Part shown: piece after piece, positions 24,901 to 38,500 of the stretch | Layout: every line of letters begins with the position of its first letter | Numbering within the stretch: position 1 is the first letter of the stretch | DNA from: Anisus vortex | Lineage: Eukaryota > Mollusca > Gastropoda > Planorbidae | Assembly: GCA_949126835.1 (NCBI GenBank) | Contig: OX421507.1 | Location: forward strand, 26,224,822-26,288,821 | Length of the DNA: 64,000 nucleotides | Reading direction: 5' to 3' | The notes under the pieces: model-generated | What the model was told of the DNA's origin: nothing | The model's input: the letters and a program-made list of their open reading frames with translations, nothing else | Databases searched by the model: none | Position numbers and translations under genes: made by a program

Positions 24901-26520
24901 ATTAACAAATCCGTTAGCTTTTTATTGGCCAAACTGTATTTAAAATTAATTTCATTTCTCAAAATAGAAATACAATTTTTAAAAATAAAGCATAAAAAAT
25001 AAGAAATATTAATATTATTTTTAAATCCCCAGTATTTGGAGAAAAAGGAGTAGGAGGGTTATAAATTAGGCTTGGGGGAGGATAACTCCCCCATTAAACA
25101 TGGCTACGTCAGATGCGTACGATTCTATTCTGCAAAAGAGAGAATTTCAGACAAACACTGAATTTGTATGTCCCGAAAGTGCAAATTAATTTCCCTAAGT
25201 ATTTTGTAGATCAACAGTAAACTGCATGGCAAATGTTTATTTAGCTTAGCGCCCACACCACATTGAAGTGTGATTTGAGTTCTTGTCCTACGTGCAATTG
25301 ATTGAGTGTGACACTCCTGCACTAGATCAACGATCGCCCGTCGAGAGTGCTCAAGGTGGCCCCCCAACTGTTACAATTTCATTGCCCCGAGGCAACAATT
25401 GCAATCTGGTCCGACTCTAGCGTAATCTAATCACCACTCATTCAAGAAGACAACAGATTGTAAAGTTCGTTAGGCATTGAGATGGTTAAAAGAGATGAAA
25501 CTAAAGACCAAAAAAATGCCTTGAATGGCCCAGAACTTTCTTCTGTACATCAAGAAAGTAAGACCAAGGTGGAATTTAAAGTCAAACTCTGACCTACTTT
25601 CAGATATTATTAATAGTGAAAAACATTTCGTTAAATTTAACTCGGTGGCCTTGCGGCAGCGCGTTCCGCCGGAGTACCGAAGGTCCTGGATTCGAATCCT
25701 GGTGAAGGCTAGGATTTATTTTTTCCGGGTATGAGTGTCCCTGAGTCTACCCAGGTCTGATGGGTGCCCGACATTTAAGTGGAGTAAAACAAAGGCGGCT
25801 GTGCATAGTGCTGGCCACACAATCAACTAGTATGTCGTGGCCACAGAAACCGGTGAACGGCGCTTCACCGGCCCTATGGATCAATTTGGTCCGAAGTGTA
25901 CTTCACTTTTTACTTTTACATAGTGCTGGCCACACAATCAACTAGTATGTCGTGGCCACAGAAACTGGTGAATGTTGCTTCACCGGCCCTATGGATCAAT
26001 TTGGTCCGACGGGATACTTTACCGTTTTTTTTACTGTTATAGACTCGAAATTATAAATGAGTAGATTTCTTTTGTCCTACATTAGTATTAGTCCAAATAA
26101 AGTCACATGAAGGAGGAAGTTAACTTGAATTACGAAAGAACTCTCTACGGTGTCAGGCAACAGTTTTAACCAATCGAATTATTTTTCAAGCTCATTGACA
26201 GCACAGGAAGGGACTCTCTGTCAACACCTGGCAAGGGCAGTGCGGGGGGGGGGGGGGGGGGCGGGGGTCATTGTCCCCAATGCAGGGGTATAAAGGAGCC
26301 CGGATGGAGGGGGGGGGGGGGAGTGGTCGTTATTGGCACTGGTCGGCGTGCATTGATTTGTGGATCATTTAACACTTAAGAAAACTTGAGGCAGGCCAAG
26401 GCAATCAGCTAACATTTCTTCCTAGTGAGTTAAAAATGAATTAGTGTAATAAAAGATTAATTGCTTAATGTAGACATAGCTAAAAAATATACTAATCTAA
26501 ATATATACAAAAGTTAATGC

Positions 26521-26575
<55 letters not shown>

Positions 26576-29500
26576 TGGCGTAGCTAGGGTCATCTGCGCC
26601 CGGGGACATGACACAAAGTCTGTGCCCCTTCTCGGACAGACAGAGTCTGGGTGCTCATTGAGCCCCTAAGAAAATTTTGACATTTTACGGTTTATATGGT
26701 TCATTTTCGAAGCATCTGGTATTTTAATGAAATAGAATACAGACTAATAAGTCTCTATACGATTGTAAACAATTTATTTGAAAAAAAAAAAATTCTACTA
26801 ATTATACATGACTGGAATAGACATAGTCTACAACAAATTGATCCTCCTTGATTTGACTGTCGCAAACTCGTCAATCAGGTTGTCAAAATTAATATACTCA
26901 AGTGTTTCTCTTTCGGTGCTAAGGAGTGCAAGATCACTCAGACCTGGGGTCGGCAACCTTTTCCTAATTGTGTGCCAAACTAGGATTTCTAAACCATTCA
27001 GCGTGCCAACAGCCTAAAAGTCAACCTGCTTTATCATACTTGTTTTTTTTTTGTTTTTTTTTTTTATAAGATAATTTAACTCCGTAGCAAGACCAAAGCC
27101 AAAAGCAAAGGAAAAATATGGAAAAAAAACGGTTTAATAACAATAATTAACGCTTTTGTGATTATCAACCTTTTTTTGTTTGCATTTATAACAACAAAAT
27201 AATATTACCAAACTTTCACATTTTTGGTAAATATTTTGTAAACATTATCATTTGGTTGTCAAGATAAGGATCTAGCAACTGAGAATAAACTAGCAACTGA
27301 TAATATTGATAATAGTTTATTCTCAGTTTAACTGTCTTTAATTTGTTCAATGCTAAACAAGACTACATTGTCTTTAATTTGCTCAATTCTAGATCAAATC
27401 ATGTACGAACTATAGTAAAGCGGAATTCATGGGTAGTGATCATGCAAACTGGGTAGTTAATGTAATGTTTAAGAAATGTGAATGAAATGTTTTAGTCATA
27501 TAGATATAATATTTTGTATAATTTTCAACTACCATTTTACAATTTGGTCATTATAATTGGTTATAAGTTGTAGTCCATTTAAATTTAGTCAATTATAAAA
27601 GAAAAAAAAGAAACACAATATTAGAAATAATAACATAAATAAAACGGGCTAATTATCTCCCTTTCATTCAAATAAAGTTTCTAATTTTGATTCAATATTA
27701 ATGCCAAACAAGTTATGTTTTGTAATATAACAAATATTACTGACTAATTATTATTTCTTTTTATAAATCCAGCATTATGGTATTCATTAGAATATTTAAT
27801 TATTAGAGGTATACCATTGATTTACGTTGAACGGTTGTAAATAAACATTTCCAGCATTAATTGTTTTTTCCATTTAGGCTAACCCACTTGATTTAACCCG
27901 TCCTTGTAAATGCGTTCAACTAACTAAAATGTGTCGCTCTGTCATTCAGAAACATCGTCTTCAACAGTCAGTTTTCCTCATTAAAAACTGGAAAATGTTA
28001 GTTTTTTCTTCATTAAAAAAACATCTTTTTTTCATCAATAAAAAAAACACCTCTTGCAAGTCTCTCGCGTGCCATTGTAAATCGCTCTGCGTTCCAAATT
28101 TGGCACGCGTGCCCTAGGATGCAGACCCCTGACACAGACGATCTTGTCCCATTGAATTCAATAAGACAAAATAAGTTTGCTGAAGGACCGCTCACAGCTT
28201 GCAAATGAAACAGCAATCGTTAGAAGTATTTGCAGTGAAATGCGCAGATTCGGAAATACGTCATCTCCATATGAAACAACAAAACCAAGAAGATCCAAAG
28301 TTTCCGGTAGAACTTCAGTCCGGTCACTGGGCAGCATTTTGCAGTCTCCGATTGCTGTGCACAATTCGTGACCATTGACGTCAGTGTCGTAGAAATTTCG
28401 CAATTTTGACGAAGTGTATCGACATTTGTCTCAGCGAAAAGAGTTTTGACGTCTAGTAAAAATCCAAATTTGGTGTTAAGCTTTTTTAGACGTAAAAACC
28501 GTATTGATATCTCCTGAGTCTATCAATTACGCTGTTCATAACACGTGCAATTTCTTCTTCTGTAGAAAGTCCTGCATCTCTTGCTAATTTTCCAGGCATC
28601 CTCCTTTGTCGTCTAATCCTTCTGTCAACCTCGATTCCCCAAGCTTTGCATCTTGTTTTTCCATTGTCTATCGCAACCTGGCTTAAATTATCACGAATGT
28701 TGACATGTTCTTGCTCTAGCGATTAAAGATCGGATGCTTGCTGCTTCCTTTAAATTCATAGTAGGATCCTGCAACCGTTTCTAGACACGATCAATTTTCT
28801 TAAGTAAAATGTTCCAGAAATGTAACAAAACTAGGAAGTTAAAGTTTAATATACCTGCCAGCAAAGTTTCTGCATCACTTCTGGTGTCAGGCGTCATATT
28901 TGTATCTTCTGATAATTTTTCCAACAGCTCTACTAGTTCATCTAGTCCTTCATAAATAGCTTTAACAGCTTCTGATCGTGCACTCCAGCGTGTTTCAGAC
29001 TCCCTCTTCACTGTGAATGGCAGAACTATTTTTAATTCTCCCCAACGAGTTGTTGAACGAGAGAAAAACAAATACTTTTCAACTGTTCCAAAAAATGTGA
29101 TAACAACTTGATCCTGTTTAGTTGAGTGTACTCATGCTAAGTATATTCGACTCGAAATGATCCAACTTGTATAATTGTTAAACTCAGGTGCCACTTTCAG
29201 TATATGAAGAATAATATTTGAACCCGAACTGATCCTTCTTTAAAAAAAAAAACACCATCAGCAATCCTTCATTGTGGATGTGTCATTTGTTGTATGAGTA
29301 GAAGGGCGCCCCTTTATGCCCAATGGTCAATGGGGGCGCCAAAATCATGCTTGCCAACTGGTTTGTAATGAAGATACTTGTGGAGCTCCAAAATTCAATC
29401 TTGCAAACGTATTTGGGAAACATTAGTTTACATAAAATAATACATAAATAATTAAATAATTAGTTTTAATACTCATTTTGGCGCCCCCTAACGTGGCGCC

Positions 29501-32500
29501 CGGGGACATATGCCCCCCCTGCCCCTCCCTAGATACGCCACTGTATATATATATAATTTCTATTCCCGTAACTACTATAATATACTAGTTGACGACAGGA
29601 CATATAGCACTCATCTCACACATAAATAGAATAAACCCAACTCACCCACCTAACTGCAGACTTTGGCCCTGCCCACAAGAAACTGTGGACCACTTCCTGC
29701 TTGAATGCCCTGAGCTAACCTACCTCAGATACACTCTACTCCCCCCCCCCCCCCCACCCTCCACTTACCATTACCAACACACTATATAGCAATATGGAAC
29801 AACTGAAAAAAACATGTAAATATGTTTGTCTGGCATTGACTGCAAGAGAGCAAACAGCTCTGCAGACTGGCTTAGAAGAATATCCGTATTTAAAGAACAA
29901 CACAATCATATCAAATATGGACACATTCATAACTTAACTAATATGTGCATAAGGATGCACCTGATTGATGAACAATGAAAGGACAGTACACAAACCAACA
30001 TGCGTCGCATCGTACCCGATACGGGCCAGACCAATCCCGTGTGTGTTAAACCATTGGGTGGGTGGGGGGGGGGGGGGGGGGTGGGAGGGGCGTTGACATG
30101 ACTGAACAATTCCCTATATCTCACTTGTGAACTGATCGTCGCCCCGCCACAGCATATCATGCCGTGTTCAGATCGAATTATGTAATCCAATCTATACATT
30201 TTAGACTTTAGACGAACAAGTCGAGGTACCCACTTTCAGTTGATCTCTATAGGGGACTTAACCTCCCAGCCCGACCCTCAATGTTAATATCCAGGACTTT
30301 AAGGGGCGATCAGTTCCAGCTTTCAGTTGTTATACCAAGGACTATAATAAAATAGACCGCTGGCTTCGATATTTCTGCTATTTGAAAACTTGAAACACTC
30401 TGTTTCGGAATTTCCAATCGCACCCTGTCCTTTACACTTCCGGTTTAGTAATTAGCTATGTTTTTCGCAATGGAAAATTAAAATTAAAATCGAAAGTCGT
30501 AAACAGCGGAAGTCTTTAGGTAAGTTTAGAAGTCATTTAGGACAGCGTTATTGGCTGCGCACGGAAAAAACACACAAAAAAACAAACTTTAACCCTAAAA
30601 AAAGAAGAAACGGACCATCTTATTATAGTCTTTGGTTATACGTGGTAAACTTACGAAAGCTGTTTCACTCACCCATTGGGCGACTTGGTCTGAAGTCTGA
30701 ACATGATATTTTACTTTACTCTTTTTCACGTGGTTAACTTTTAGCAGGTGAAGAGCAGGTCGCCAAGGAATTTTGTCGTAGTGATAATGCAAGAGCAGGT
30801 ACTTTAATAAAAAAAAATCCTTAAATACAGAGTACGTCACATCGACGTCATGAATAAAGAAAAAAAGTGATAAAAATATGCACAGTCAGCAAATATTTAT
30901 TTAAAAAAAAACATGTGACAGTTAAACGGTTTTAAATAAAGAACAATTGAGGAGTCAAATTAACTCGATTGCAAAACACCATTAACTTTTTTTGCAAAGT
31001 TCACCAGGGACATAATAAAAGTGATAAGATAAGATAAGAAGATAAGAATGGGCACTTCTTATAGCGTCTATTACATGTTATTAAATTAGCATGCTCAGTG
31101 CGCTCTTGGTGTGACTTGCAATGGCAGATGTATTAGCCAAAGAGAAAGGTCTTTAAGTTCTTTTTAAAAGATTCTCTTGTCCCGACTCTCTCAGTGTCTG
31201 AGATAAATTACTAGATGTCACGGCACAGCTAGGACGTGATGACTTGATCATATCCAAATGAAAAAACAACAGCTTAGTACTTTAGATCTATACAGAAAAA
31301 TAAGATATGTTCCCTGTCACTAAATTGTAATCAAAAGATATGTTCCCTGTCACTAAATTGTAATCAAAAGATATGTTCCCTGTCACTAAATTGTAATCAA
31401 AAGATATGTTCCCTGTCACTAAATTGTAATCAAAAGATATGTTCCCTGTCACTAAATTGTAATCAAAAGATATGTTCCCTGTCACTAAATTGTAATCAAA
31501 AGATATGTTCCCTGTCACTAAATTGTAATCAAAAGATATGTTCCCTGTCACTAAATTGTAATCAAAAGATATGTTCCCTGTCACTAAATTGTAATCAAAA
31601 GATATGTTCCCTGTCACTAAATTGTAATCAAAAGATATGTTCCCTGTCACTAAATTGTAATCAAAAGATATGTTCCCTGTCACTAAATTGTAATCAAAAG
31701 ATATGTTCCCTGTCACTAAATTGTAATCAAAAGATATGTTCCCTGTCACTAAATTGTAATCAAAAGATATGTTCCCTGTCACTAAATTGTAATCAAAAGA
31801 TATGTTCCCTGTCACTAAATTGTAATCAAAAGATATGTTCCCTGTCACTAAATTGTAATCAAAAGATATGTTCCCTGTCACTAAATTGTAATCAAAAGAT
31901 ATGTTCCCTGTCACTAAATTGTAATCAAAAGATATGTTCCCTGTCACTAAATTGTAATCAAAAGATATGTTCCCTGTCACTAAATTGTAATCAAAAGATA
32001 TGTTCCCTGTCACTAAATTGTAATCAAAAGATATGTTCCCTGTCACTAAATTGTAATCAAAAGATATGTTCCCTGTCACTAAATTGTAATCAAAAGATAT
32101 GTTCCCTGTCACTAAATTGTAATCAAAAGATATGTTCCCTGTCACTAAATTGTAATCAAAAGATATGTTCCCTGTCACTAAATTGTAATCACGAGCCATT
32201 TCAGACTACACCATTAAGTTCTAATGTTTAAAAAATGGTCAATTACAACACAAAGTACAATTCTTATTTCTAATACACCCAGCTCCACCACAATTGATCG
32301 GGAAATAATTCTTGTTCTGACAGTACTAATTGTGAATTTAACCTTTCGATGCCAACCAATACGTCGTGGGTTTTATTATATAATATTATCCAACGAATAC
32401 GCATTATATAATAATATATTTGTATTGTTTGACAATAACAGCTCTTATTGAATACAACTTCCAGCAATAACACATTGGCTAAAGTTTACATCACAACCAC

Positions 32501-35500
32501 TTAGCCGGGTTTCTTCTAATATTTAACTATTTAAAAAAATCATACAAAAAACAACAACAACAAAAAACAAGCGTTAAAAAGCATAAAAATTAAATGCGAC
32601 TTGATATATCTATATTTTGCTCAATTAAATAAGATAGATAACCATTAAGTTTTATATTTTCGTCAACAAGGACAAGTTTTGTTTTCGACTCCCTGTATTT
32701 TTGGCTTATCGTCATTCAGACTATAGCTCTACAGAACAATACCCCCCCCCTCTTTTTTTTTCAGCACAGTATACTATCGTTGATTTTAATTAAATATTGC
32801 TTTGTTTTAATTTGCATAGACCCAGGGGACAATTGCAACTATTAGTAGCTAGAACAATGTTTCTCAAACTCTTTAAAGAATTTCTGGTATTGCGGCAGTG
32901 GGCATAAAATAGGCTATTTCTAACTGAAATCACTACAGTAAGTTTTCTTGAAAATATGCTTGTTTTTTTTTCAACCCACAGTGTGCATCAAATATATACA
33001 AAAAATTTGAATTGCATTGTTTCCTGAAATTAGATTACTTATGGAGTAGGCTACCGAGTGACCCAAAATTTCCCTCATCTTATTTACTCTAAGGCTGGGG
33101 TCGGCAACGTTTTGATGACGGTATGCCAAAGTGAGATATAAAATTCACTCAGCGTGCTAACAACCTAATGGTCATTCAGTTTCAGCAACCCTTTTTGGAG
33201 AAGAATCTTATTTGCTGTTTTGGGAAGGATTTCGCGTGCCATTGAAAATTGCTCTGCGTGCTAAGTATGGCACGCGTGACGTAGTTTGCCGATCCCTGCT
33301 CTAAGGCATCACGCACAAGGGGCGTGGTGGCCGAGCGGCAGTGCGTTCGACTGGCGTACCGAAGGTCCTGGGCTTGAATCTTGGTGAAGGCTAGGATTTA
33401 TTTCCCATGGACTCGAGAGTGTCCCAGAGTCTACACAACTCTGATGGGTATTTGACATTAGTTGGGGTTAAGTAAAAGCGGCTGGGCATTGTGCTGGCCA
33501 CACATCATCTAGTATGCCATGGCCACAGAAACTGTTGAACGCTGCTGCACCGGCCCTATGAGCAATTGGGTTCGACGTGACACTTTACTTACTATCACAT
33601 GCTCAAACGAAGGACTAATGTAAAATTTCCCTAAAACGACCAAAACTTTAGGCCTAGACAACACAATCGCTTTACAAATGTTGATATACTTTGTTTGTAG
33701 TACAGAAGTTAAACGATGTATGTGGAAAGATTAACTTTTAATCCCTTAGCTAAAAAATCTAGAAAGTAGAATGTTTACAAAGACTGGATTACATCAACTA
33801 AATACTAACTAAATATAACAAAATAAAACTAAATAAAACTAAATATTTATATTGCCGTATCCGATTCTGCTAAATGTTTAAAAGTTAAATATAAAAAAAA
33901 ACGTATGAAATGTAGGATAAAAAGCCATTGTCGGATGGAACAAAATGGATTCTGGATGTTTTTAAAATCAATTATAAATATATTGCCCTTCTTTTTGGAT
34001 TATACAGCGCCATTCTCAACCCCTCCCACCCCCATCAAACACACACCCCTACACTTTCCTCCCACATCTTTCATGTTGCGGAAAAAAAATTTCTACTGCA
34101 GCTCAGTCTCGGGGGGACAGTGGTGGATGATGTAAAAATAAATCGTGAAGTTTATTTAAAAAAAAGGAACTCTTACGCCTTTTGCCTATCCCAAAATATC
34201 CACTCGCTCATAACATAACAAATTCCATATTCTGAAATATTGAAATAAGTTTTCCCTAAATGGTAAAACAAACACACACAAAAATACAGCGACAAACAAA
34301 TTTAATAAATGAAGTGTACACTGGCAGAATTTGACGCATTTTGAAATCAATTTCTGGGCAGTTTATTCAAAAGGATAATGCATCATAAAGTTCACAGAGA
34401 GTGGAATTTACAACTTTTAGATCTCATAATGAATAAAATATAAACCGTTTTATATTTATGCAATTTCTACATTCCTTTATACAATGATATATTGAGTCCA
34501 AGTTTTCTTTTTACATTCACAAATGTTTTGATTGTGTGATGAATTATTTGTGTTATACAGTGAGGGATTTACTGAAGATATAAGTATATTTGTTGACATT
34601 ATGTGAATATTATGTATAAAGTTATATACAAGTTATATATCTGTCTGTATCTATTTAGTTTTAGTTATACACAAGTTATATATCTGTCTCTTTCTATATA
34701 GTTTAACTATACACAAGTTATATATCTGTCTGTTTATATATAGTTTTACTATACACAAGTTATATATTGGTCTGTTTCTATATAGTTAAAAATAATGTAT
34801 ATCTCTGAGTGTTACGGGTTAATAAAATAATTTTGATTGGTAAAATATAATTTTACATTTGCGTTAATTGTTTTAGCTATGCTTTATAAGTTGAATATTT
34901 AAAATAAAAAAGTAAAATGTCTTCGTAAAGGATATTATCGATTTCCAAAGTCAAGAACTACTAGAATATAGTAACTAGATGATTGTGTGACCAAGACATT
35001 AATATTTATTAGACTAATGCTTTTGTATGTCACTTTTGTTTCCTCTGGGTAGTTTTATCGCCGAGACTGTCTTATCGGGGGTCAGCAGTCGGCAACATTT
35101 TGATTATAGTGTGTCAGAGTGGGATTTCTAATTCATTCAGCGTGCCAACAGCCTAAACGTCACCATGCTTTAGCACTCTATTTCTAATAGAAGATACTTG
35201 AATATATATATATTTTTTTTATTTTTTTATTTTTTTTTAAAAGGAGTCTTTCGCGTCTTATTGAAGATCGTTCTGCGTTCCAAGTCTGGCAAGCGTAAAG
35301 TAGGTTGCCGACCCCTGGTCTAAATGATGATGCGATGCTATAGCTCTGTTCTGCCTGATACCAATAAACTGAATACCTTCATTAACACTACTATAAGAGT
35401 TTATGATTAAAATGCACAATATAATTGGACAAGAGTGTACTTTCAGCATAGGGGAAAAAAAATAGGACAATTAAGTTTACAACATGTATATTTTAGATAC

Positions 35501-38500
35501 TTTTCACTGATTCTAGATGCCTAACCCTTTTACAGTAATGAATCAATATGAATATAAATATGAATTTTAGTATTTTTTGTGTGCTTTTTTAGCTTTTAGT
35601 GATTTTAGTTGAATTATTTTTATTGTTTACATGTTTACATAGCAAACTTTCATAGACCCTTTTTTAAAAAGTAGCTGTAACACAATATGATGCATGATAA
35701 TGACAATCACATGACAATATGATGCATGATAATTACAATCACATGACAATATGATGCATGATAATGACAATCACATGACAATATGATGCATGATAATGAC
35801 AATCACATGACAATATGATGCATGATAATGACAATCACATGACAATATGATGCATGATAATGACAATCACATAACAATATGATGCATGATAATGACAATC
35901 ACATGACAATATGATGCATGATAATGACAATCACATGACAATATGATGCATGATAATGACAATCACATGACAATATGATGCATGATAATGACAATCACAT
36001 GACAATATGATGCATGATAATGACAATCACATTGATGCTATGGTTTGTCTCATTAGCGTCGATTAGAGAGAGATACAGGTTAGAGATTAGAGAGAGATAC
36101 AGGTTAGAGATTAGAGAGAGATACAGGTTAGAGATTAGAGAGAGATACAGGTTAGAGATTAGAGAGAGATACAGGTTAGAGATTAGAGAGAGATACAGGT
36201 TAGAGATTAGAGAGAGATACAGGTTAGAGATTAGAGAGAGATACAGGTTAGAGATTAGAGAGAGATACAGGTTAGAGATTAGAGAGAGATACAGGTTAGA
36301 GATTAGAGAGAGATACAGGTTAGAGATTAGAGAGAGATACAGGTTAGAGATTAGAGAGAGATACAGGTTAGAGATTAGAGAGAGATACAGGTTAGAGATT
36401 AGAGAGAGATACAGGTTAGAGATTAGAGAGAGATACAGGTTAGAGATTAGAGAGAGATACAGGTTAGAGATTAGAGAGAGATACAGGGTACATTAAAGAT
36501 GGGGGAAAATATCTTTAACCATATGAGTCTAATTAGGATAATCAGACAAAGCAAGAAAGCTTCTCGAATTTCAACTAACCATTTTAACGTTGTTTTTATT
36601 TTAATTTTTATAACTTTGACAAGTGTAAGCCCTTTGTCTTCCTTTAATCGTGTTCAAGTTAATATACATAGATCGATGGCATTGTTTTTCCCAAAGACTT
36701 AACCTTCATACCGCGCGTCAGGATAACAATCTCCAACCAGTGTTAGAGTGATCTCTCATTGCGATCAACTGAAATCTCATAATGAACTGCTTCTAAGATT
36801 GATGATACGTCATTGACTTTTTTTTTGTCTCGGAAGAGTTAATCACTGTAAATACCATCATCGCTTTTGTCTCGTTTTCAGCTGTCGCGTTGATATTAAT
36901 GTTGTATTTTTTCATTGACCCTTCACCACACACGTAGTATGTTTCATTGGTAAAAATGCACAGTTATGGGAACTTGAAAAAACAAAACAACATCAAACAT
37001 TTGTATAGACAGGCTTAAAAGTTTAGATATACTAAAATTTATTCCAGTACTAACTATCCTTTTTTTATTAAAGAAAAGATAATGAGTTTTATATAGACAT
37101 GGGGATGAAAAAAATTCCAATGGATGTTTGCATCTTTTAATATAAACCCATAACTTATTTAGCTAAATGTAAAGTTTTTGTAAATGAAATTTTAGATTGA
37201 AATACAAATAATTATATCTTCTTTTTGAGAAAAAACAGCTTTTCATGTTCTTGTAGTCTATACAGCATGTTAGGAGTACTTTAGGAGTCTAAAAGTTCAA
37301 CTGAAATGCTACCAGTTTTATATAGCCAAGGAAGCAACAATCACACGCATACAAATTTCAGAGACATGTCCTAAAAATAAGGTTTTGTCTTACAATTGTA
37401 CAGACGTTCTATCCAAGATAAGCGTAAATAAATTTTAGATGGTCTTGTCCTAGGTCCAAAACAGCAGCAGCAGCGATTGGTCGGCAGCAGGGATAGAACC
37501 CGGGCCGTTTTTTGGACATTCTGGTGTACTAACCGCAGGACCAGCCCCCCCCCCCCCCTCCCCTCCCCTCCCCCCCCCTCCCCCCCCCCCCCCCCCCGAG
37601 AATGTTTGAGGGGAGTGCTTGAGGGGAGATAAAGGAAAACATTAAACAAAAAAAAAAAACACAAAAAAAAACAACAAGCTATTTGTGAAACCTTATTTCA
37701 ATTTCCATTATCTGCTTTATAGTTGTCACAATTTAAACAGCTACATGGTCAGTAAACTTTATATTTTTTATCTTCAAACTATCAGGTTTCCTACAAATTG
37801 ATCATGCTGAATTAATCTTATTGTCATCTATAACAACATTAAGCATATATGCATAAGCATATTAGATATATGTATATATATATATATATATGATCAACGT
37901 TATTTAAAACAACATTTGACGTTCTGTTGAAATTTGATTACATTTGCACCGGTCCGTTTTTTCGATCCGTGACACCAAAAGGGAAATAAGTTGATGAGCA
38001 AAAGAAAAAGTGTCCAGTTTGAGCAGGCTAAAAGAAGGAAAAGTTTTGTTAATTGTTGAAATTATTTCAGCAATATTTTGCCCACGTTCGTAAATAATTT
38101 GTTGTTGTTGTTTTTTTTTCTTTTAAAACATTTGTGTGTGATCCATTTTTTTTTTAAATTAGTTGTAAAAAGTTTGCTTCGCTTTAAATTAGTTTGAAAG
38201 ATTTAAATCAAGTTTGTTGAAATGTTACAAAAGCTGACCCAAATTCTTTTATTTTGAGAAACTAAATAAAAAAAATAGTGTTTTAAAAATATTATTTGTG
38301 TTTTGGCGAATTGAAAAAAATAATTTAATAAAACGTTTGGATGCGAGAATATTTCTATTTTAGTTTAATATTGATATTTGTTTGTTTTTTAGGTTTGACT
38401 ACAATTCTTCGCGATTGTCGAGGTATTCTGTAGATTTTTACTTATTACTTTCTTCATATGTGTTCGGAACGTTAAGCACTGGATCTAAAATAGTTTCTTA

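Larger units (their letters stand above)
26573..29543 (-). mobile_element. hAT transposon (ZMYM/DUF4371-like), with nested hAT-1
   Basis: Terminal inverted repeats CAGTGGCGTAGCTAGGG and CCCTAGATACGCCACTG; both flanks are TA repeat, so a TATATATA target duplication is likely but not provable. The interior subterminal block GCGCCCGGGGAC is present at both ends. Transposase remnants are on the minus strand (28158-28403 and 28781-29071). A separate hAT-1 element is nested at 26944-28131. Confidence 0.85.

Noticed and set aside
25125..25367. 80-codon minus-strand frame as a host exon
   Set aside because: No recognisable domain and no convincing splice sites.
31288..32199. 303-codon minus-strand open frame of repeated DYNLVTGNISF
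   Set aside because: It is the translation of a perfect 33-bp minisatellite; the unit is a multiple of three without stops, and there is no start context, splice signal or known family.
36014..36496. 160-codon plus-strand frame of repeated IRERYRLE
   Set aside because: Translation of the 24-bp array; begins inside the neighbouring 32-bp array.
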